A stretch of DNA of 64,000 nucleotides, taken from assembly GCA_026996855.1 (NCBI GenBank), contig JALWJZ010000103.1, positions 22,185-86,184 of the forward strand. The letters are read 5' to 3'. Made by a program: the position numbers and the translations under genes. The stretch is from Anaerolineales bacterium (GTDB taxonomy: Bacteria; Chloroflexota; Anaerolineae; Anaerolineales; DRMV01). Under the pieces are notes generated by a model, which saw nothing but the letters and a program-made list of their open reading frames with translations, made no database searches and was not told the DNA's origin. The stretch's first letter is position 1, and each line of letters begins with the position of its first letter. Below, in pieces: positions 60,028 through 64,000 of this stretch.

Positions 60028-60597
60028 TCACTGGTGCCGTAACTTTGAAAGGGAAGGATGTTTCAGCAATTTGGGGCGTCCCTCTTCATCTAAAAGAGGA
60101 ATTCCTGAACGCACCCCAAACCGCTTACGTAAATGATGAATGCTGGCTAAGTAGGCCACATCTGCTTCATTTACAATTTTTCGACTTCCGCGTCCTTTAC
60201 CTTCATCCAAAACGCGGACCAGGCCGCGCTTTGCCCAAACATGCACAGTTTGAGGCAACAGACTATATTTTCGGGCCGCCTCACTTATGGAAATCCCCAC
60301 CCCTTCCAAATCTTTGAAGGCAACCCGTTCAATTTGGGCCAGGCGGCGGTTCAACTCGAACACATCCCCTTCGTGCTCGTGTTCGCCGTTGCCTGTGGCC
60401 TGGTTTTCCAGGCCGTTTTGTCTCTGGCCGTTTTCCAGCATGACCACCTGTCCGTCCTGTACGGCTACCAGGATGCCTCCTTCGGGGGAAATGCCTGCCA
60501 TAACCTTACCCGATTCAGCCCATTGGCGCAGAGTGTCTTCGGGAAGTCCCGTTCGTCGGGCGGCTTCGGGAAGAGGAACCAAAAGCGGCATAGGCAT
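60028..60597 (-). CDS. Regulator with two MerR/excisionase-like HTH domains
   Basis: 189 residues. N-terminal LPEAARRTGLPEDTLRQWAESGKV and C-terminal ISISEAARKYSLLPQTVHVWAKRGLVRVLDEGKGRGSRKIVNEADVAYL are both helix-turn-helix plus wing of the MerR/excisionase kind. GGAGGTGAGCG precedes ATG 60597. At the element end opposite the integrase and next to operator P3, so it may be repressor or directionality factor. Confidence 0.75.
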   Translation of the reverse strand: MPMPLLVPLPEAARRTGLPEDTLRQWAESGKVMAGISPEGGILVAVQDGQVVMLENGQRQNGLENQATGNGEHEHEGDVFELNRRLAQIERVAFKDLEGVGISISEAARKYSLLPQTVHVWAKRGLVRVLDEGKGRGSRKIVNEADVAYLASIHHLRKRFGVRSGIPLLDEEGRPKLLKHPSLSKLRHQ

Positions 60598-60652
60598 CGC
60601 TCACCTCCGTCGGTGCGGGGGAACCGGGGATGGTCCCCGGCCCCCGCTGGTT

Positions 60653-60716
60653 CAGGCGGAGGGAGCGGGATTCGAACCCGCGGTGGGCCCGAGGCCCACA
60701 GGGGATTTCAAGTCCC
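60653..60716 (-). other. attR: 64-bp direct repeat within tRNA-Ser
   Basis: Right copy of the att repeat; it spans anticodon loop to 3' end and supplies the 3' half of the restored tRNA gene. Confidence 0.92.
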
Positions 60717-60744
60717 CCGCCTTCGTCCACTCGGCCATCCCTCC
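60657..60744 (-). tRNA. tRNA-Ser(TGA)
   Basis: 88 nt: acceptor GGAGGGA/TCCCTCC with discriminator G, D arm GCCGAGTGGACGAAGGC, anticodon arm GGGGA-CTTGAAA-TCCCC (anticodon TGA), long variable arm GTGGGCC/GGCCCAC, T arm GCGGG-TTCGAAT-CCCGC. No encoded CCA. Confidence 0.97.
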
Positions 60745-60810
60745 GGGGGTTTATTTTAGCCGATTTGCCCGGCCTTGCCTATATGCAAAAACAGAACTCT
60801 GGGACAGACG

Positions 60811-60957
60811 TTTTGCATGTTCGAACAAAGACTCACACAGAGCCACGGAGAACACGGAGTATTTGCTGGAGAGATCAAAATTTTCGCTGTGTTCTCTGTG
60901 CCTCGGTGAGAAAATGCCACGGCTTTTGCCGCTTTTGTTGGATTTTGAAAGACGCGT
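60811..60957 (+). repeat. Dispersed ~147-bp repeat, copy 3
   Basis: TTTTGCATGTTCGAACAAAGACTCACACAG...CTGTGTTCTCTGTGCCTCGGTGAGAAAAT...GGATTTTGAAAGACGCGT. It lies on the chromosomal side of the tRNA, outside the element. Confidence 0.9.
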
Positions 60958-60998
60958 GACTCTGGAGGGCGCAAGGCGAATTTCGACCAACGCACCTG

Positions 60999-61004
60999 TA
61001 TAAT
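60999..61004 (+). promoter_or_regulatory. Possible -10 box of the methyltransferase gene
   Basis: CTGTATAATGCAACA contains TATAAT 75 bp before the ATG; no good -35 is seen. Confidence 0.4.
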
Positions 61005-61078
61005 GCAACATACCCCGTCACCGTTGCGGCGGTAAAAACCTGACTCGATTTTCTCGACTTGCCCCAGGAGTTCCTACC

Positions 61079-61768
61079 ATGTTTTCCCTGAAACCCCTGT
61101 TTGCCCGTTTGCCCATGGCCCGCTCCACCCGGGCCTACGCCTTCGGCCTGGAGCGCCTGCCGCCCCTGCCCCCGGGTCCGGTGCTGGACCTGGGCGCGGG
61201 TCAGGGCTACGGCACCGCCTTCCTCAGCCGCGCGCTGCCCCAACGGCAGGTGGTGGGGGTGGACATCACCTACCAATGCCTCAAGCCCCAACGGCTGGCA
61301 TTCGGCCCGCGGCGCCCCTGGTTCGTGCAGGCCAGCGCGCCCTATCTTCCCTTTCGTGCTTCCGCCTTCGCCCTGGCCACCGCGGTGATGACCTTCCACT
61401 GCCTCCCGGAGCCGGAACGGGTGTTTCGGGAGGTCTTCCGGGTGCTTCGGCCGGGCGGCGTTTTCCTGCTGGCCGACGTGGATGGTCGGCATTGGATTGC
61501 CCCCTGGTTCGAGCGGGTGGAACATTGGTTCGGCATCAGCCCTTTGACCCGGGCCTATCCCCCGGAGGAAATCGAAGGGCTGGCTCGCGCAGCCGGGTTC
61601 CTTCCCCCGAAAACGGCCCGACGAAAGGCGCGCGGTTTCATGGTGTGGTATTTCTTGCAAAAGCCGGGGGCTTCGGGCGGAGAAAGCCCATCCCGGACCG
61701 CGCGCGTGGCCGAGGCTTACGAAAATTCTGGCGAAGGCAGGGCCTCGGCCACCACTTCCAGCACGTAA
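61079..61768 (+). CDS. SAM-dependent methyltransferase (class I)
   Basis: 229 residues. VLDLGAGQGYGTAFLSR is motif I, GVDITYQ motif II, then PYLPFRASAFALATAVMTFHCLPEPERVFREVFRVLRPGGVFLLAD. Ubiquinone/menaquinone-type methyltransferase fold; substrate unknown. AGGAG precedes the ATG. Its 3' end overlaps the convergent iron-sulfur gene by 52 bp. Confidence 0.85.
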   Translation: MFSLKPLFARLPMARSTRAYAFGLERLPPLPPGPVLDLGAGQGYGTAFLSRALPQRQVVGVDITYQCLKPQRLAFGPRRPWFVQASAPYLPFRASAFALATAVMTFHCLPEPERVFREVFRVLRPGGVFLLADVDGRHWIAPWFERVEHWFGISPLTRAYPPEEIEGLARAAGFLPPKTARRKARGFMVWYFLQKPGASGGESPSRTARVAEAYENSGEGRASATTSST

Positions 61769-62982
61769 CGCACGGGGAGGCGCCAACCCTTTCGCCACAA
61801 ACCCCGCTCCAGATGCAACGCGCAGCCGGGGTTGGCCACCACCAGCAGGTTGGGGTCGGCGCGGGCCACGTCTTCCAGTTTGGCTTCCAGCATGTCCAGG
61901 GCCATGCGGGGCTGGGTCAGGCTGTACACCCCTGCGCTGCCGCAGCACCGGTCGGGGTGCTCCAGTTCCACCAGGGTCAGGCCGGGGATGCGGCGCAAGA
62001 TCGCCCGGGGTGGCTCCTTCACCCCCTGCACATGGCGTAGATGGCAGGAATCCACGTACACCGCCCGGTAGGGGCCGATGGGCTTCAGGGGGAGGGGCCG
62101 CCAGTGGCGGGCCACGAACGCGGTGGCATCCTCCACCATGACGGAAAACTGCCGCGCCCGGTCCTCCCAATGGGGGTCCTGGGCAAACAGGCGGGGATAC
62201 TCCTTCAGCATCGCGCCGCACCCACCGATGTGGTTCACCACCGCCTGCCAGGGGCCGCTTTCCAGAACCTGGATGTTGCGGCGGGCCAGTTCCCGAGCGT
62301 GTTCGGGGTCGCCGGTGTGGTAGGCCACCGCGCCGCAGCAGGTCTGTTCCCGGGGGATGTGCACCTCAAAGCCCAGATGGCGTAAGACTTCCAGGGTGGC
62401 CCGATTGGCCCGGGCGTAGAAGGCGTCCTGCACGCACCCGGGAAACAGCGCCACCGTGCCCCGCTTTTCCCCATAAGGCGAAAACACCCCGTAGGGCGTG
62501 AAGGGGATTTGCACCCGATGGGCCGCGGCGGTTTCGGCGAACACGGCCAGCCCCGGTCGCAACCCGGCCAGCCACGCGGCCAGGCGCGTCAGCCCCAGGG
62601 CCTGGGCCGTGCGCCACAACAGGGCCAGGACGCGCAAGCGGGTGGGATAGGGCAGGAGGCTCCGAATCAGGAGGCGGCGCCACCTGGCGACCGGCGCCGG
62701 GGCGGGCATCACCCTTTCCAGGCGGAGCCGGAAGGTTTCCCAGATTTCCCCATAAGGCACGCCCGAAGGGCACGCCGCCTCGCAAGCGCGGCAATCCAGG
62801 CAGCGGAGCAGGTGCGGCGCGGCTTCTTCCAGGGGCAGACGCTCCTGGGCCACGGCCTTCATCAGGGCCAGCCGACCCCGCGGGCCTTCCGTCTCCTCCA
62901 GGGCCACCGCATACGTGGCGCAGGATTCCAGGCACAGGCCGCAGTGAATGCACTTTTGCAGGTCCAGGTCCAAAAGGTTCAT
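61717..62982 (-). CDS. Glycolate oxidase iron-sulfur subunit-like protein
   Basis: 421 residues. Two [4Fe-4S] motifs, CIHCGLCLESCATY and CLDCRACEAACPSG, then two CCG domains (TCCGAVAYHTGD...GGCGAMLKEY and RCCGSAGVYSLTQP...NPGCALHLERG). GlcF family; partners GlcD/GlcE are not in the window, so it may serve a related lactate or glycolate dehydrogenase. Confidence 0.88.
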   Translation of the reverse strand: MNLLDLDLQKCIHCGLCLESCATYAVALEETEGPRGRLALMKAVAQERLPLEEAAPHLLRCLDCRACEAACPSGVPYGEIWETFRLRLERVMPAPAPVARWRRLLIRSLLPYPTRLRVLALLWRTAQALGLTRLAAWLAGLRPGLAVFAETAAAHRVQIPFTPYGVFSPYGEKRGTVALFPGCVQDAFYARANRATLEVLRHLGFEVHIPREQTCCGAVAYHTGDPEHARELARRNIQVLESGPWQAVVNHIGGCGAMLKEYPRLFAQDPHWEDRARQFSVMVEDATAFVARHWRPLPLKPIGPYRAVYVDSCHLRHVQGVKEPPRAILRRIPGLTLVELEHPDRCCGSAGVYSLTQPRMALDMLEAKLEDVARADPNLLVVANPGCALHLERGLWRKGWRLPVRYVLEVVAEALPSPEFS

Positions 62983-63003
62983 GGGTTCATAGGTGGGGAA
63001 GGG

Positions 63004-64000
63004 TCAGGCTTCCTGCCATTCCAGTTCGTACTCGCCTACGTACACGGTATCGCCGGGCTGCACACCGGCCTCCCGCAGCGCGTCCGCGATGCCCAACGCG
63101 TGCAAAATGCGCTGGAAGCGGCGCACGGATTCGGGGTATTCCCAGTAGGTCATGGCCGCGGCCCGCTCCAGGGCCTTGCAGTGCACCCGGAAGCCGTCCT
63201 CCACCCGCTCGATGGTGAAGGCCCGGGGGTCTTCCTCGGGGCGATACACCGGCAGAGCCTCTTCCTCGATGGCCGGAGGCGGCGTTTTCTCCAGCAACTC
63301 CGCGGCCTTCCAGAGCACCTTTTTCACGTTCATGCCCGTCAGGGCCGAGATGGGGAAGACTTCGTACCCCAGGGCGCGCAGGGCCTTTTCCACCCGGGGC
63401 CACTTTTCCTGAACCTCGGGCAGGTCCATCTTGTTCAGGGCCACCACCTGGGGCTTTTCCCCCAGACGGGGATCGAACAGGGCCAGTTCGGTGTTGATTT
63501 GGTGAAAGTCGGCCACGGGGTCGGGGGAAAGGCCGTCCAGGAGATGGATGAGCACCCGGGTGCGCTGGATGTGCCGGAGGAAATCGTGGCCCAGCCCCAA
63601 CCCTTTGTGCGCGCCCTCGATGAGGCCGGGGATGTCGGCCAGCACCAGGGTGCGCCCGTCGTCCAGCACGGCCACGCCCAGATGGGGCACCAGAGTGGTG
63701 AAGGGGTAGGGGGCAATCTTGGGTTTGGCGTGGGTCACCCGGGAGAGGAAGGTGGATTTGCCCGCGTTGGGCACGCCCACGATGCCCACATCGGCAATCA
63801 GGCGCAGTTCCAGGCGAAGCCGGCGCTTTTCGCCGGGTTCGCCCCGCTCGGCCAGCCGCGGGGCCTGCCGACGGGAGGACTTGAACCGGGCATTGCCCCG
63901 CCCGCCCCGACCACCCCGGGCCAGGAACTGGTGGTGGCCCGGCTCGGTCAGGTCGCCCAGGAGTTCGCCGGTGTCTGCGTCGTACACCAGGGTGCCGGGG
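63004..64000 (-). CDS. obg: Obg-family GTPase, N-terminal part beyond the window
   Basis: Open to the window end. The last part of the glycine-rich Obg domain ([21 protein letters not shown]) is followed by the G domain ([32 protein letters not shown]) and the C-terminal OCT domain ([14 protein letters not shown]...[17 protein letters not shown]). Ribosome-assembly and stress GTPase. Confidence 0.95.
   Translation of the reverse strand, partial: PGTLVYDADTGELLGDLTEPGHHQFLARGGRGGRGNARFKSSRRQAPRLAERGEPGEKRRLRLELRLIADVGIVGVPNAGKSTFLSRVTHAKPKIAPYPFTTLVPHLGVAVLDDGRTLVLADIPGLIEGAHKGLGLGHDFLRHIQRTRVLIHLLDGLSPDPVADFHQINTELALFDPRLGEKPQVVALNKMDLPEVQEKWPRVEKALRALGYEVFPISALTGMNVKKVLWKAAELLEKTPPPAIEEEALPVYRPEEDPRAFTIERVEDGFRVHCKALERAAAMTYWEYPESVRRFQRILHALGIADALREAGVQPGDTVYVGEYELEWQEA

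Larger units (their letters stand above)
31823..60716. mobile_element. Integrative element of ~28.8 kb in tRNA-Ser(TGA)
   Basis: It is flanked by 64-bp direct repeats of the tRNA-Ser 3' half, with an integrase next to the left end. All genes read leftward and many overlap by ATGA. It encodes integrase, toxin-antitoxin, partition ATPase, replication protein with iteron-like repeats, a second tyrosine recombinase, a full Tad pilus set and a large HerA/VirB4-like ATPase. No relaxase, type IV secretion set, capsid or terminase genes were recognised, so it is better described as an integrated plasmid or ICE-like element than a prophage. Confidence 0.9.

Noticed and set aside
31823-60716. Prophage interpretation of the element
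   Set aside because: Integrase, rep and HNH could suit a phage, but no capsid, portal, terminase, tail or lysis genes are seen, while partition and pilus genes are.

Overview
WHAT IT IS. A GC-rich bacterial chromosome segment carrying an integrated mobile element of about 28.8 kb. The host looks like a thermophilic Chloroflexota-type bacterium. Grounds for this are a speD-bpsA pair for branched polyamines (a thermophile trait), a K+-independent membrane pyrophosphatase, Pro/Thr-rich linkers in surface proteins, dispersed palindromic repeats, and no outer-membrane secretin in the pilus locus. This taxonomic guess is inference from gene content, not from a marker-gene comparison.

LAYOUT, LEFT FLANK (1-31822). 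The region starts with a truncated methylenetetrahydrofolate reductase domain and hppA. Next, on the minus strand, comes a block of BMP-type nucleoside ABC transporter genes (two permeases, lipoprotein, double ATPase) followed by xanthine-dehydrogenase-family subunits, suggesting import and oxidation of purines. A 2014-residue alpha-2-macroglobulin stands alone. speD and bpsA (spermidine to N4-bis(aminopropyl)spermidine) sit behind a strong promoter and a long structured leader. Then follow trmFO with a small UPF0175 gene, an ADP-forming acyl-CoA synthetase, rlmN, a membrane protein, an SRAP protein, and gltX followed by two glycosyltransferases. Two families of dispersed palindromic repeats lie between these genes.

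LAYOUT, MOBILE ELEMENT (31823-60716). The ends are a 64-bp direct repeat (one mismatch) of the 3' part of tRNA-Ser(TGA). The intact tRNA is at 60657-60744 and the displaced 3' fragment at 31823-31886, 23 bp from a tyrosine integrase. All element genes run leftward. In transcription order they are: a MerR-like regulator; a promoter inside an inverted-repeat operator; small accessory, zinc-binding and membrane genes; an anti-sigma-like zinc protein; HNH; ParA and associated proteins; a replication protein whose gene contains nine 11-bp-phased iteron-like repeats; a second tyrosine recombinase; an OB-fold protein; an operon with a secreted protein, a membrane protein, a 1183-residue HerA/VirB4-like ATPase carrying a roughly 330-residue Ser/Thr/Gly/His repeat insertion, and a full Tad pilus engine (CpaB, TadZ, TadA, TadB, TadC, TadV plus an ICMT-like methyltransferase); a second operon with Flp pilin, TadE, TadG and further envelope proteins; a replication-relaxation-like protein; a SWIM protein; a toxin-antitoxin pair; and the integrase. 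The two Tad operons share a nearly identical promoter plus 5' hairpin cassette.

READING. The element looks like an integrated, replication-capable, partition-capable plasmid that carries its own Tad pilus and a DNA-pump-type ATPase, and no relaxase or classical type IV secretion genes that I recognise. The most interesting hypothesis is a Tad-pilus-based transfer apparatus on an integrative element. That is inference from gene content; no transfer is shown by sequence.

RIGHT FLANK (60745-64000). A third copy of the long dispersed repeat, a SAM-dependent methyltransferase, a GlcF-type iron-sulfur protein and the 3' part of obg.
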